Shown: piece after piece, positions 39,891 to 53,074 of the stretch
How positions within the stretch are numbered: the first letter of the stretch is position 1
Layout: every line of letters starts with the position of its first letter
Assembly: GCA_930367215.1 (NCBI GenBank)
Contig: OV884059.1
Span: 33,223,882 to 33,287,881 of the forward strand
Direction: 5' to 3'
Length of the DNA: 64,000 nucleotides
Origin: Pollenia angustigena
Lineage: Eukaryota; Arthropoda; Insecta; Diptera; Polleniidae
The notes under the pieces: generated by a model
The model's database searches: none
What the model saw: the letters and a program-made list of their open reading frames with translations, nothing else
What the model was told of the DNA's origin: nothing
Translations under genes and position numbers: made by a program

Positions 39891-40090
39891 CAACATTTAA
39901 CCACACTTCATATAAGGAATCAGTATTCACTTGTAAAGGAATTATTTATTAATTACGTCAACAAACGTAGCACTAGCAGAAATTTTGTAACCAATCACGC
40001 GTTCCGTGAAATTGAGAATGTGTTTGTTTGTGTGAGAACTGCTATAAATTTTTTTTTTTGCCGATGTGCTCATCTCGTTTACGTACTGTG

Positions 40091-40737
40091 GTGCGATTCA
40101 CTAACTTTTAACGATCCGACAATCGTAATATTTGTCGACATTTATATTCGCTTGCAGTAAAGATAGTGTGATTCTGTAATTTTTTTTAACGATAGTACAC
40201 AGCTGTTTTTTTGTAACATCTCTGTCTACAAAATGTTAAAAAAAAACGAAAAGCACAAAAGAGAATAAAATAAAAACATATGAAATTGTTCTTAACCCCC
40301 CTTGTTACACATGTTTTTTCATTCAAAATGCATTGAAAAAGGTCTGGCCAGACTCATAAGTAAGACGAAGGGTTAATTTGTGGTTTTATATTTTTTTTGT
40401 GAATTTTACATTTAGAATTTAATTTTTGTTCTTAATTTGCTTTCTTTTTGGAAATTTTGAATTTATTATTTTGTTTTTGTTCATACATATATGTACATAT
40501 GAATATATCTTTGTATGTATGTAAGCTATTTTAAACATAAAAAACATTTTATCGATAAAATAAACACAAACTAAATTATTGTCGCTAAGATAACGACAAA
40601 AAAATTGCTTAAATTAACAGCTGACTTTAAACGACAGCGAATATCGTTAAAAATTTTACAGAATAGCATATTCGATAAATTTTCGTTATACTTATTTTAA
40701 CGATTCGATTGTCGTTATAAAAGTTAGTGAATCGCAC
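40091..40737. repeat. 647-bp foldback MITE
   Basis: GTGCGATTCACTAACTTTTA followed by ACGAT..GACAATCG at the left is mirrored at the right (CGATTGTCGT..AAAGTTAGTGAATCGCAC). ATATTCGCTTG/CAGCGAATAT pair further in. Non-coding. Confidence 0.78.
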
Positions 40738-42735
40738 TACTGGTTGATTGTTTAATTAATTAATTAGTTTTTTAATTTTAAACAATTTTGTATTATAAAC
40801 AGAAACATTATTAATTTAAATTTTAAATTGAATGAGAAAATAAACGACAGGACACTATTTGAGTAGCAGCAGTAACAAAAGCAATACCTACAACAAAACA
40901 AAACTCGTACAGTCGAAAAGTCAACAATGGCAATGATTTAGATAATTTTATTTATTATGCCCAGGAGAGAACAGTACGTTCTACAAAATACAAAAACAAC
41001 GGTAACAATAAGTATTTAAAAAGGGAAATGGGTAGCAGTAAGAATTTTTTTTTTTATTCTATTTACTCTTTCAAGTGCAAAGAGTCGAACCCATTGTTTT
41101 CTAACCAACAAACATTTTAAACACACACACACACACACAATTGAGAAGTTAAAAATTCCACTTGACATTGAAAATGTAACAGAAAAAGGAAAAAGAGGCG
41201 TAAGAACTGGGGAAGGAGAGATATTGTTATGTTAGACGATAATGAATGTGTTCTTGTTTTTATTATTTCCAAAGTATATTTTTTCATGATAAAATAGCAA
41301 CAACAATCACAACAATAACACATGCGAGTAAAAACACCAACGATAATGTTATAAATATTTAAAAACCCCAGATGTGTGATGTATTGAATTGTAATAGAAT
41401 CTCTTTTGTTTCGTCTCTTCTATCAGTTGGTAAACTCTTGAGAATTTTACACATTATCAAGTGCGGGGACGTGTCATGTCTTCTTAAAATTTCATTTATT
41501 ATTTAGTGGTTTACCTTAAATTTTAAATTATCATTTTCTTTTTAATTTCTTACTGGGGGTTTTCTTACGGACTTTTGTTTTATTCTCGGGAACGCATGAA
41601 ATTAACTGTTCATTCCCGGGAATTTTTTTGTTAAGAATAAAAAGAAAAAGTAGATATAACATTTATCCTTGTGTAGGTGTGCACTCAGAGGGCTGTTAGC
41701 ATTCACTGTGTTTAGAGCACGGTAAGATCGACACGAAAGGTACTCACGTCACTCAAGAACATTTCATTTCCATAGTCCTATCTAGTATCACGGGTACCAT
41801 TAGTCCCCAATTCTAGAAAAGGAGCGTGGAGTAGTTACAGGCAGGGCAACTTTCCGGAATATAAAATGCATAGTAAAGGGCTAATTTTAATTTTGGTTTT
41901 AATGAATTTAAAGAACAATATAAAATCTGAATATTTTTTATTAGTATTTAAATACAAATAAATTTACAGGAATATTATTTGTATACAATTTCGCCTCGGC
42001 ATAAACATTTTAAAAAGTTTGGATTTGGGGTTAGAAATTAACTTCAATAAATCCTTTATCTTGATTTCTCTGATATTCAAATTTGTGTAGTTCTAACGAT
42101 GATATATTAGAAGAAGTTTGGTAATAAACCACCTCATCAAATCTTAAATTTAGTAAGTCAGATTTGCAATTTTAGTTGCAGCAATTCTTGAGTTTATTGG
42201 TGAGAAGGGTAAAAGGTAAAAAGAAGAGGAAAGACAAGATGAAAATACAAAAATTGCAAAACTATAATTTGATTTGAGTGATTTAGCTATATGGTTTTTT
42301 CGTTTATGATAAATTTTAAATTAAATTGTTAAAGAGATGCTTTGAAATAACCTAAAGGGCGAAATAAACTACACAATGATACGAAAAAAGTATAGAGCAG
42401 GTTTGTATCTATTTTGAAATTTTGCGTGGCTCCAAACCCGACTTAGAGCTATGGTCTCTTGAGCAACATTACTCAGAAGCACCTATAGATTACGTTGTTG
42501 CTATACGCTTCATCAAAAAAAATCGTTCCATACAATTTGACCCGCCCTAAAATATAAAACAGGGTTTAAAAAACTACAGTCGAAACCAAAAACAGCCGAA
42601 CAAAAAACGAAAAAAAAAATATTGAATTTAAAGCCTCATTTACAATGGATAATTTTAAGTACTAGAATTTGGCTAAAATTTTCTAGAGCTACAATTAACG
42701 TTTATGGGAATTTTGTAATAAAAACTTTATCAATA
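40738..42735. other. AT-rich non-coding stretch
   Basis: No gene. An (AC)9 microsatellite lies at about 41121-41138, poly(T) near 41046-41055, and a GGGAACGCATGAAATTAACTG / TTCATTCCCGGGAA patch near 41589-41620. The segment 42400-42545 is less AT-rich but I cannot identify it. Confidence 0.4.
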
Positions 42736-42736
42736 T

Positions 42737-43440
42737 AAAGGGTGGTTAAATTTTTCAAGGCCGATGTTGATTTTGAATAAAACACAAAATATTTAGGAAA
42801 TTATTGTCATTTCTTTTTATTATGATAAAATTGGTATGGTTCAATTATGTATGGAACAAAATATCGGCCAAATGGCCGCCGCGACCTCGGCGGCACACCT
42901 CCACCCGATGGTCCAAATTTTCGATGACGCTGAGACATAATTGAGGTTCTATGCCGTTAATGTGCCGAATTATCTCATTCTTTAGCCCTTGACTTGTTGC
43001 TGGCTTATCAACGTACATCTTTTCTTCCAAATAACCCCAAAAAAAGAAGTCCAACGGTTTCGTCAAATCACAAGATCTTTGCGGCCAATTGACATCACCC
43101 CCACCTGAGATAACACGGCCATTGAATTTGTCGCGCAAAAGAGCCATTGTTTCGTTAGCTGTGTGGCAAGTGGCACCGTCCTGCTGAAACCACATATCGT
43201 CCACGTCCATATCATCCAATTCTGGCCATAAAAAGTTCGTTATCATCTCACTATAGCGAACACCATTCACAGTAACTGCCTGACCGGCCTTATTTTGGAA
43301 AATATACGGCCTGATGATGCCGCCAGCCCTTAAACAGCATCAAATAGTCACTCTTTGTGGGTGCATTGGTTTTTCGACAATCACTCTTGGATTATCATTC
43401 GCCCAAATGCGGGAATTCTGCAAACTATTCTTGCGCTCGT
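42737..43440 (-). mobile_element. Mariner-like element, one end retained
   Basis: The end AAAGGGTGGTTAAATTTTTC at about 42738 and the transcript-end region are present. The other end is lost beyond about 43440, where transposase similarity stops in the middle of the protein. Confidence 0.75.
42845..43330 (-). pseudogene. DD41D mariner-like transposase, C-terminal half
   Basis: The open frame from 43270 to 42845 (141 codons) reads VNGVRYSEMITNFLWPELDD, MDVDDMWFQQDGATCHT, NWPQRSCDLT, LDFFFWGYLEEKMYVDKPAT and GGHLADILFHT at the C-terminus. Upstream a shifted frame holds AGGIIRPYIFQNKAGQAV. The second catalytic Asp and LD(F) are present; the first Asp and DNA-binding domain are gone. One extra Lys in CDLTKPLD suggests a small insertion. 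It is the best preserved C-terminus of this family in the window after 15834-16547. Confidence 0.85.
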
Positions 43441-44961
43441 GTTCTACAAACAGGCAGTAAACCTAAAGGAGAATCGTATAGCAGAAAATTCAATTTAAAT
43501 AAAAAGCGCCAATTACTTCTGAATAAAATTTTAACTAATTTTTCTCGAATCGCTGTCAAAAAAAATCGTTTTTTTTTCTTAAACTTCAATGTTAACGAGT
43601 ATGTACATATTACCTTATTGCTATTCAAATTTAATGAACTGAACATATTTACATGTTACAACTAACATTCAATTGTCTTTAATCCAATTATCCTGTTTTC
43701 TTGCATCATTACAACATTATTATCTGCCATTACATTTATTTCATTTATGTTGCACAAATTAAATAATTTCAATTGCTCCACATCAGAAAAAAAGAGCAAA
43801 TTGCAACTGTTTTCACATGTTCGTCTGTGTGTTTATGGTATTTTGTTTGTGCCTCCACATGCATAGGTTGCACGACTACGATCATCACTTGACAGTTGCT
43901 GCTTTGTGTTTTTGCTCCAACAATCATCGAAAAAGGTTCATGTCGATTGTGATTATGGGCGAAAATGACATTTAAGCTTAAATTGTTTCTTGGCATGATA
44001 CATCAATGTCTGTGATAGAAAAACTTTAAAGAAATGCCTTGTAAAAGGGTTCAAATAAAAGTTCGAGGGTTGTTTAGTAGTTTTTTTAATAAAGTGAAGT
44101 TGTCTGACTTTAACTTGTGAAATGAAACCGGAGTTAGGCTTGGAAGTGCCACCGTAAACAACATCCATTTAACGGTGCATTCATTGATTTTTTTGATTAA
44201 TTTTTTAACAGACCTTTAAAAAAATAATTTTTTTACGGATTCTTTAAAATATGCACCCATATCGTAAATAAAATTTCCCTCGAAATTTGTTTCCTTTTAT
44301 AGCAAAATTTATTTAGGTGTGATGGAAAATTTATTGATCAAAATAACGTGTGATTTCTACTTTCAGTCCATGTTAATGTAGTTTTAAAGTCTTAACAACA
44401 CGAACGTTTAATACTTGTATTTAACATTTTTCAAATTAAAAAAGTTTTAAAATTTCGTTTCGTTCTTTGACTGGAAGAGGTTTTTGCTTGTAGAAGAAAG
44501 CATGGCTTTGCCTGCGAGTAAGATAAGCATGTTAACACCCTTCACGTTATTTAAAGTCATATACATAGTATGCACCCGACCAAAAAAAGTCATAATAAAA
44601 CTTCAGTTGTACGAACTCTTTAGGGTCCGCGAACCCTTTTGCATAAAATTTTAGGTAGTAATTGCTCCCGTAGATCGTTATTTTGGTTAAGAACATAAAT
44701 ACCGAGCTGATTTCGAGGTTTCTTAGGGTTTTAAACTGATTTTGTAAACAGACTTACCGGTGTTCAAGTGATTGCAGTAATAATAACCGAAATCGTGGAG
44801 TCAAACGTCTAAGGTGTGAAGCTAAAATTTCTCTTAGACGCAAGGATGGTATTGGGCCGGCTTCGGGGTCTCTTCTAGAAAAAATTGTTATGTCAAAATG
44901 TATGGCGTTCAAACACTTTATGTCTTGCTGGCGACATGTTTTTTTTTTTTATTTACTTGAG
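43441..44961. other. Non-coding stretch
   Basis: No gene. The 102-codon frame at 43357-43665 begins in the mariner relic and has no motif of its own. Poly(T) near 44940-44950. Confidence 0.4.
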
Positions 44962-45286
44962 GGTTACACGATCAAGTTTTGCCTATCAAGTTTTAATACA
45001 CTCACACTTTTTTACCAATACACTCATACTTTTAAAAATTGATACGAACTGAACTTGCCTTTAAAATTCTCTTGCCAGTGAGTGTTTCAATTTACTTTCA
45101 AGAAAACAGCTGATTTCAAGGTTAGCGAGCAAATTTTTCGTTTTTCTTTATAAATTTTTTTCTTGATGGCATCTTGAAAGTAAATTGCTCAAAAATTGAA
45201 TGCAGCCTACGTCACAACTATCAATTTTTGGAAATTTTAACAAACAGTATATGTAAAAGACTGTCAAGAAAAATTGTGCGTGTAAC
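44962..45286. repeat. 325-bp MITE (relative of 30660-30976)
   Basis: GGTTACACGATCAAGTTTT at the left pairs imperfectly with AATTGTGCGTGTAAC at the right. The interior shares TGCAGCCTACGTCAC and CAGTATATGTAAAAGACTG with the reverse complement of 30660-30976. Confidence 0.72.
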
Positions 45287-46269
45287 TGCAGTGTTAAAAC
45301 CCAATAAGAAAGCAAAAAGTACTGACAGTACATGAAACTGTGTACTTGCTTATTTTCTCTTTCTTGCCTATAAAATTTGTAAAAAATTATTTTTTTTAAT
45401 GTTTCATAGTGGAACATTATTTCATAAGAACATTATTTTATTTTAAAGTTGTGCACCTTTAAAACAACACCTTTTACTTTTAAGACGAAAGCAAATTTGA
45501 TTTAAGCAAAATGTTACCACTACTTCTCGTACATGCCACTCATTATTAATTTTTTTAAGTCTTTATTAAATAAAAATGTTTGCTTGGAATGAAAATTGCA
45601 TGTCTTCTGCTACAAAAAAACAATTTTCAATGTATTGAAATTAAATGAAAATTACTATAAAACTATTTTATATTGAATTTAGTCATTACACTAGTATATT
45701 CATATGTACTACATACAACTTATACAGATAGACAGTTACACACAATTAAATGCACTTCTCTAGTAGAACTATTTTCATATTTATGTAATTCTAAAAAGAT
45801 TTTTTTTGAAAGCCACATGCAAACGATATAAATTTGTAAAATCGTTTAAGCTCCACTGTGAGCGCCACTATTGCCAATAAAAATATTAATTTCTATCAAA
45901 TTAAAAATACAATAACAGAACAGTGCAAGTGTATTGAATATGGGACGCAGACAACCTTTCAAATTTGACGCTAATGCACTTGGATAAACAATTTTCAGAA
46001 CTGATTTAGTTTGCTGGGACAAACTTATTGTATTTTATTTAAACGGTTCATATTAAGTTATCATGAATATTACCACTTCAACAAGCTACCAGGCCTTATC
46101 GACGGAATCAAAAACATCAAGCGCGATCAATTACTAATTAGCCTCTTAAGACCCGAACATTAGTCCATTGAATTTTAACATTTCTTATTTATTATTTACA
46201 CTTTTTGGGGAGGAAATAAGACAACTGTATATTTTTTTTTTTTAAATTGTATTTGAATTCTTAGAAATT
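45287..46269. other. Non-coding stretch
   Basis: No gene recognised. AT-rich, with poly(T) near 46232-46241. Confidence 0.4.
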
Positions 46270-46710
46270 AAGGGGCACATATGTGTACCTCAGGTCCTAA
46301 AATATGAAAAATTTCAACGTAAATTCTTAATTTCTTAAGATCTGAACTAAATCGATAAAGTAAAGGGCTTATTAACTATTTGTTTTATCCTATGAGGTGT
46401 AATTTAAATTTCGGTTTTTATTATTATTTTTTTATTTAAACTGGTAGAAAAAGAGGTGCACATATGTGTACTTCAGGTCGTAGCGATTAGTTATTGAGGA
46501 AAAATATCCCAACAGCATGGTTTTTTCAAACAGTTAAATTCAGATGTAAAAATAATGGCTAAAACTTCTAAACCCTGCCATCTTTTGATATTGTTTTGAA
46601 GCGCAGTAGCTTAAAGCAAGTAACAAAACTGTTTCTATTGCTCACACGATGTCGCTAGTCTTTAAAACTTGTAATATTTTAAGGTGCACATATGTGTACC
46701 AATGGTCTGA
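46270..46710. repeat. Three spaced copies of a palindromic CACATATGTG motif
   Basis: GGGGCACATATGTGTACCTC near 46272, GGTGCACATATGTGTACTTC near 46457 and GGTGCACATATGTGTACCAA near 46683. The first two share the longer context TACYTCAGGTC. Spacing is about 185 and 226 bp. Function unknown. Confidence 0.7.
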
Positions 46711-47252
46711 AGAGGTTAGTTCCTCATATGATCTATCGCCTGATCATTCACCTTCAAACCTTATTCTATTTGGCAACTTTGGGGACGCAACTGTAAAATG
46801 TATAAAATGTATGTATGTGAGCTCTTATCTATCTCAGAGCATTCCCCTAACAAATTAATCTGACATCCAAACAGCTGTCGACCGATTTACGGAAGTATTG
46901 GATTCTGCAAGAAATGCAACCCCAATTAAGCGGTCAACTAAACGTGCTCCGCACAATACATCAGTGGATAAAGAGACCCTTGTCAGGAAAAAAAGGAAGT
47001 TGAGAAGAAAATGACAAATCATCGTTCCCCAACCATCAAGGCCCAACTACGGTTATGCCAGGCAACTCTACGCAACAAATTGAGACAGAAACACGACTTT
47101 GTAATAAAAGGCTATTTAAAAAGACTATAACAGCCACAAAAAACTCCAACATCTTATGGAAGACTGTAAGACATAAGCAATGCCCTATAACCAGCGAATC
47201 TCCACTAAGATTGGAAAGCCACACCTGGGCCAAAAACCCAAATAAGAAATAA
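46690..47252 (+). pseudogene. Jockey-like non-LTR retrotransposon fragment
   Basis: LSPDHSPSNLILFGNFG near 46737-46790 is the end of an AP-endonuclease domain (SSDHSP motif). It is followed after a short gap by DIQTAVDRFTEVLDSARNAT, VRKKRKLRRK, and finally NILWKTVRHKQCP..SPLRLESHTWAKNPNKK ending at 47252. That layout is the endonuclease-to-RT linker of Jockey elements. The RT domain is absent. Several stops and shifts are present. Confidence 0.72.
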
Positions 47253-47477
47253 GATATTTTGTTTTATGGGTTGCTTTCGATTTCTCAAAAATCTACGTTA
47301 AGTGAATGAATTTTTTCCAAGTCAAAATTTATAAAAACAAACGGAAGGAGCCCCTTAAATTCTAAACATTTTAGCGAAATTATTTTTCTAAAAGATTATT
47401 TTATAAGTTCTCCTTAAACTATAGAAACTATTAATAAAATGAGCTCACAGTTTATTTTTAAAAATATACATAATCAT

Positions 47478-48896
47478 ACACAGAAAAATTATTTTTCCAA
47501 TTCAAACAAAAAATTTGTAGAATCAAATAATTTTTTGTCTGAAATCGGTCCTATAAACAAATTTGCATATTCAAACAATTTATTTGCATTTTGTTTATTG
47601 AAAAAAACACTGATTTTTTCAAACAAATAATTTAACTGAATCAAACAAAAAGTTTACTGAAATTCATATACTAAATTTCAAAAAAAAAAAAAAAAGTTTT
47701 TGCACAAGCAATGACGCGCACACAAGTAAGCACTGTATGAGAAGATGACATGTCTTCGTTTTTTAACGACATGCTTTCGTTTTTAAACGACTTCAAAACT
47801 AATCCTCTTGAGTATACCATGGAGTAGTTTTAAAACTACTCCTTAGTGGTCCAAAGGTGGGTTATATAGCCCTCTCCTAGGACATCGTAATGTTAAATAG
47901 ACCAGGTTTTTTCCATACGTTTGGGTTAGTTTTGGACTAGTCCTGGTCCCTTGTGGACTACTCTTTACACGCGTGTTTGGACTGGTCCTATTATTTGCAG
48001 GGAAGTCTTATGCGCCCCATACATGGTTCAATTCAGTTGTCAACTGAGTCTTCATCAACTGAATTGAAAGATTTTAAATTTATTTTAAAACTTAATGAAA
48101 TAAAAGACAATTTTTAAAAAACTTGACTACAATAATTAATTTTGACAGCTAATCAAGAGACTTGAGCACACACAGTACAATCGAATTGAAAGACTTAGTA
48201 GTCAACTTGAAAAAAATCAAAATCTTTTGATTTTTCTTCAACCAACTCGACAACCGTCAAACTAATCAACTGACAAGGCCATACACGCTTTGATTTGGAC
48301 AACAACCGACTCAGTTGACAATTGAATTGAATCGTGTATGGTCTGCTTTATTTATACACACAACACAATGTTTTTCTTTATCACTCTCTGTTGCTGTATC
48401 CTTTCCTTTGCTAAAGAAGAAATGTAACCAAAAACGGCAGCAGACCGACTCGATATGTTTTTCGTCATCATTCTATTTTTGTATTTGATGTATTTAACCA
48501 AACAATTTTAAAAAAATTGAATACGGGATTTTGTTTCTCGTAATGTTGTTTCTGCTATTGTTTTTCTTATACATAGTTGCACTTTTTTAAAGCGTCCAAA
48601 AATAGACTGTGTGTGTTTTTTGTTGTTGTTCTTATGTATCACATAAAGAAGTGTTGCTTACGATCAAATAAAAAAATGCAAAAAGACGACAACATTAAAG
48701 AGCGTTAAAAATTTCATACAAAATTATGAAAACTTGACACCAATAACGCGTTTATTATATTTTTGAAGAGTTGTCCACATTTTTGTTGGTTAAATAAAAA
48801 TCAAACAAAAGTATTGTTTGAATCAGTAAAAAAAATTTCAAACAAGCGTTTGCTTAAAAATAATTCGGCAATCATTTTTTCTGTGTAGTCAAACTC
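47478..48896. repeat. Composite repeat region bounded by ACACAGAAAAA
   Basis: ACACAGAAAAA at 47478 and its inverse at about 48886-48896 may be the TIRs of one element. Inside are a segment (47810-48000) related, inverted, to 20055-20270, and a foldback (48008-48352) with CCATACA..GGTTCAATTCAGTTGTCAAC mirrored at the right. The outer TIR is short and AT-rich, so the overall boundaries are tentative. Confidence 0.45.
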
Positions 48897-50327
48897 AAAA
48901 GTCGGTTCTTTTTACAAACAACTTTAAAAGAAAAACATTCTTTTAATTATTTTGTTACTATAGTCAAAATTAGAGTATGTTTTAAATTGAACCGACTTTA
49001 ACTGGGTGCCACCTCAAATGTAGAAAATTTTCATACAACATACAAGAAAATACAAGCAAGTGGCAACTCTAAGCAGCTGACATTAAAAATTAAAATATAA
49101 ATAAAACACTGCATACCTTGTAGCGTTGAAAATTTTAAAAACGCAATGTTAATTTATGTAGAAAGCAACAACAAAATTACAAAATATTTTTGACTTTGTT
49201 TTTGCTTGTATTGTAATTTTTGGCATTGCGCTTAACACAATTAGGGCCTATCAGGCGCGGATCCAGTTTGAGCCTTAGGGGGGGGGGGGGATATTTTGTA
49301 TGATACAAAAAAGTAAAAAATTTGTTTTTAAAAGTTTATTAGAAACAATATGTTTATTAGGGTAAGTACTTTTTGCAATTTTTGCGAATATCAAATTCTT
49401 TATCGCAAAGCCGTATAGACCGTGAAAAAATATTAAGAAATGATGTATTCCTTTTTCGCTATCGTGAAGAAAGTTTTGGCACCAGACGCGATAAAGTTTA
49501 AGTATACCAAATTAACATTTAATTACAAAATTTTAAGTATTTTCTAATAATTTCATGAATATAACAAGATCGTCTGATTAATTGAATACCCTTATTTCTA
49601 TGTACATATATAATTTTTGCTTATGTATAAAATTTAACAGTTAAAAAAAAGCCATCTGTTAAGCAGAATTCAAAAAATGTATTCGCTGCGTAAGCACTTA
49701 TAGGCATTTAATCAAATTGAACACGCAACAAAATATGCTTCAAAAAGGTGAAATTATGCAAAAACACGCTGCAAATGTGCAAATATGCAAAAATATGCAC
49801 GAACAAATCGATGCCAAAATTCATGAAAAGCTCAAAACGGATAAAAATACTGTTACTACCTTCATTATTCGCACAGGGAAAAACATACAATTGCATTTTT
49901 ATGGATTCCCTGGTTATAACTAAAAAATAACAATTAGGATTAAGCTTTGAATACATATTGTAAATTCGACAAGAAAAATTAAATAATTAAAATTGATATT
50001 AAACATTTTTTGGGTAACTATCTTGCGTTATATTGCCAGGGTATCATATAGGAAGGCGGGAAGCTTCCAGAATAAGCTCCAGAGTATATCTTGTCTCCAC
50101 AGTAAAACGTCTGAGTTATTTCCTTGGTTCTCCATGTTAAAATTTAAGTTCAATATGGAAAGAAGTTAACATTTTCGCAAATTGATGGTAGATGTTCATC
50201 AGTGTAAAAACGCTGTTAATAAATTCTGATTGTTATTCGTACAAATTGAAATAAAGTACAATAAGTGAAAGTATGCATTTGCTATTATAATTATAATACA
50301 ATTTGTAGAAATACGATTTAAACTACC
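48897..50327. other. Non-coding stretch
   Basis: No gene. CAGGCGCGGATCCAG at about 49252 resembles a hAT end but has no partner that I can see. A G-run lies at 49279-49290. Overlapping frames at 49708-49956 on both strands look like chance. Confidence 0.4.
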
Positions 50328-50489
50328 CAGCAAACACAAATAAACATTGGAAAAATAAAGACTTCTATTTGATATCAAATGTTTGATTAAAAACTTTTTT
50401 GGAAATTTTTGTTGAAAAAGCTAAAGAAACAAAACATTTTCAAACCTTTAACGATTTCTTCCTAGCTTGATGTTAAATGTTTTCTGGGT
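50328..50489. repeat. 162-bp MITE (CCCAGCAAAC ends)
   Basis: TACCCAGCAAACAC at the left and TGTTTTCTGGGTA at the right, with TTTGATATCAAATG words inside. It is a short relative of 29043-29831. Confidence 0.65.
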
Positions 50490-50829
50490 AATACACACAT
50501 CCATATGCATGAAGATAGTTATTTACACACATTGTTAATGTGATATTAAACGGAACCGTATTATTAAAAACTAAAAAGCAGTTTGTGACAAATTGCTCGA
50601 TTTAAAATAATCATTCAACATGAAATTCATAGTTATTATTTAATCATTATCATTATTAATAATTCAATATTTAATACATTAAACTCGTATTAAAATGCCA
50701 TACAGAGAACCAAATTATAGAAAACTAATATTTTTGTAATTGAACGGTGAACACGTTTTAATCAATATGATGTCTTAAGTGTAGGAAAATTAATATAGAA
50801 AAAGGATAAAACGAATAATTGTACATATG

Positions 50830-52863
50830 TACATTAGACTGGTCGCATCTTGTATGGGATTTTTTTTTTTTTTAAATTTAAATGTTTGCGCTGCTTTAAA
50901 TATGAGGTTTGGTGTAAGAAATCAAGTCCCAATTTTTCAGCTCAATCCGACGGTGCCTAGTCGTGCCAAGTGGGGCCCAAAGTTCCCCATATAATAAAAA
51001 AAAACATCTATTCAATCAGATACTAGATGAAAAGCCGGTCTTAAAGACCGAAAATCGAAAATCTGGCTTCGTTACGATCTTCCGCAGAGAAAATACTTTA
51101 AGTATGCCAAATTTCAGCTTCCAATGTCATCAGATGGCTTCAGAAAGTTGCGTAAAGAATAGGACATACATGCAAACATCCTTACATACTAAGAAATTAT
51201 ATATTGTATAGATAGATTAAAGTATTTGCAGTTTAATATTTTAGTATGATACGAACGAAAGATTTTTAACTAATTTTAACTAATTCGGGGTCGCTGAATC
51301 CAGTGGTGCTAGCCATTTTTTTAGGTTAGCTTTAGTTAAAAAAAGTTTTAACTTTCTTAAAGTAAATTTTATTGCCGAATTTCGGTTTTTTTTAGTTTTT
51401 CAATAAGCTAAAGCGTTTTTGAGTTGCGCGAACATATGTTGTGCAACATCCTTAATTTTCGAAATAACGGTAAATCTCGAAAACCAAAGCGAACCTAAAA
51501 AAACGGCTAGCACCACTGGATTCAGCGATCCCGAATTAGGTTAAAAATCTTTCGTTCGTATCATACTAAAATATTAAACAGCAAATACTTTAATCTATCT
51601 ATACAATATATAATTTCTTAGTATGTCAGGATGTTTGCATATATGTCCTATTCTTTCCGCAACTTTCTGAAGCCATCTGATGACATAGGAAGCTGAAATT
51701 TGGCACACTTGAAGTACTTGCTCTGCGGAAGATCGTAACGCTTTAGTTTATTTAAAAACTAAAAAATATAAGAATTTCAATTATACAAATATGGCTTAAT
51801 AAAATTCTTAAATTAATTAAAATTTTTCGTCTTTTGTGAATACATAAAATCAAAAGTTGTTAACAGATTTTAATCATTTATAGCTTGTTTTGTTTGCAAT
51901 GTTGTTTTTTATATGACTGCATAAAATTAGAAGCATAGCTGCATTTTTCAAAAAATTCCGAAATTTTTATAAAAAAATTAATTTTTTTTTTCCAGAAAAA
52001 AATTATGTTTCTAAAACGACTGCGCATATAAGAAAAACGTTTTACCTTTCTTAAAGTAAATTTTATTGCGGAATTTCGGTTTTTTTTAGTTTTTAAATAA
52101 ACTAAAGCGTTTTTGAGTTACGCGAACATATGTTGTGCAACCTCCTTAATTTTCGATATAACGGTATATCTCGAAAACCACAGCCAACATAAAGAAAAAA
52201 GTTTCAACTTTCTTAAAGTAAATTTTATTGCGGAATTTCGTTTTTTTTTTAGTTTTTCAATAAGCTAAAGCGTTTTTGAGTTCCGCGAACATATCGAGCC
52301 TTTGGTGCAAGATCGTAGTAACTCAAAATTTGAATTGTTTGAGCTGGGTATGCAGAATTGATAATGAGAAAGATTATGGTTCTATCTCTAACAGTTCAGA
52401 TTTTACAGCTTAAAATGTTTTTATTGCCTCTAGCTATTTTCAACCATATTTATATTAATATAAAAAAAATATTTAATATTATTAATAATTTTTCACCTTT
52501 TTTTAATTACAAAACATTCCTCTTTATTAAAAAACTTGTAAAAAAATAACTTAAGTAAACGGAACTACTATTTAAAAGATGGCTGAAAACTTCAAATGCA
52601 TTTTTCTCAGTTCACGATTTTTTGAATTACTACGGTATTGCACCAAAGGCTCGATATGTTGTGCAACATCCTTAATTTTCGAAATAACGGTATATCTCGA
52701 AAACCAAAGCTAACCTAAAAAACGGCTAGCACCACTGGATTCATCGACCCCGAATTAGGTTAAAAATCTTTCGTTCGTATCATACTAAAATATTAAACAG
52801 CAAACACTTTAATCTATCTATACAATATATAATTTCTTAGTATGTCAGGATGTTTGCATGTAC
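50830..52863. repeat. Complex of direct and inverted repeats
   Basis: A block containing GATACGAACGAAAGATTTTT, TTTAATCTATCTATACAATA and CATCAGATGGCTTCAGAAAG occurs at 51030-51280. It recurs inverted at 51535-51745 and partly at 52745-52863. A second block (AAAGTAAATTTTATTGC.. GAATTTCGGT.. AAGCTAAAGCGTTTTTGAGT) is repeated at about 51355, 52055 and 52215. A hairpin with arms TCGCTGAATCCAGTGGTGC is centred near 51405. No coding capacity. Confidence 0.8.
52295..52653. repeat. 359-bp MITE (ATAT duplication)
   Basis: CGAGCCTTTGGTGCAA at the left is mirrored at the right, flanked by ATAT at 52291-52294 and 52654-52657. The homologous repeat unit at about 51425-51450 has the uninterrupted site GAACATATGTTGTGCAAC, confirming insertion. 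Confidence 0.9.
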
Positions 52864-52960
52864 AGTCAAATCCCGGTTTAACGAACGATATAATGTTCAG
52901 ACCTTTCGTTAAACCGAGATATTCGTTATATCGATCAGTAATTTTACCTTAAAATTTTAT
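52864..52960 (+). repeat. Pogo/Tigger-like terminal sequence
   Basis: CAGTCAAATCCCGGTTTAAC preceded by TA has the form of a pogo-group TIR. The inverse theme (CGTTAAACCGAGATATTCG) follows within 50 bp. I see no matching end downstream. Confidence 0.5.
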
Positions 52961-53074
52961 AAAAAATGGTGGTTCACAATTTAAAAAACATCAAAATTTA
53001 ATTGTATTCATAATTTGGTGTAGATATAAAACTTTAATAAGATTTTGTTATTCCATACTTTTGGAATATCAACT

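Noticed and set aside
49708..49956. Overlapping ORFs on both strands
   Set aside because: Mutual shadows in AT-rich DNA, with no domain and no context.
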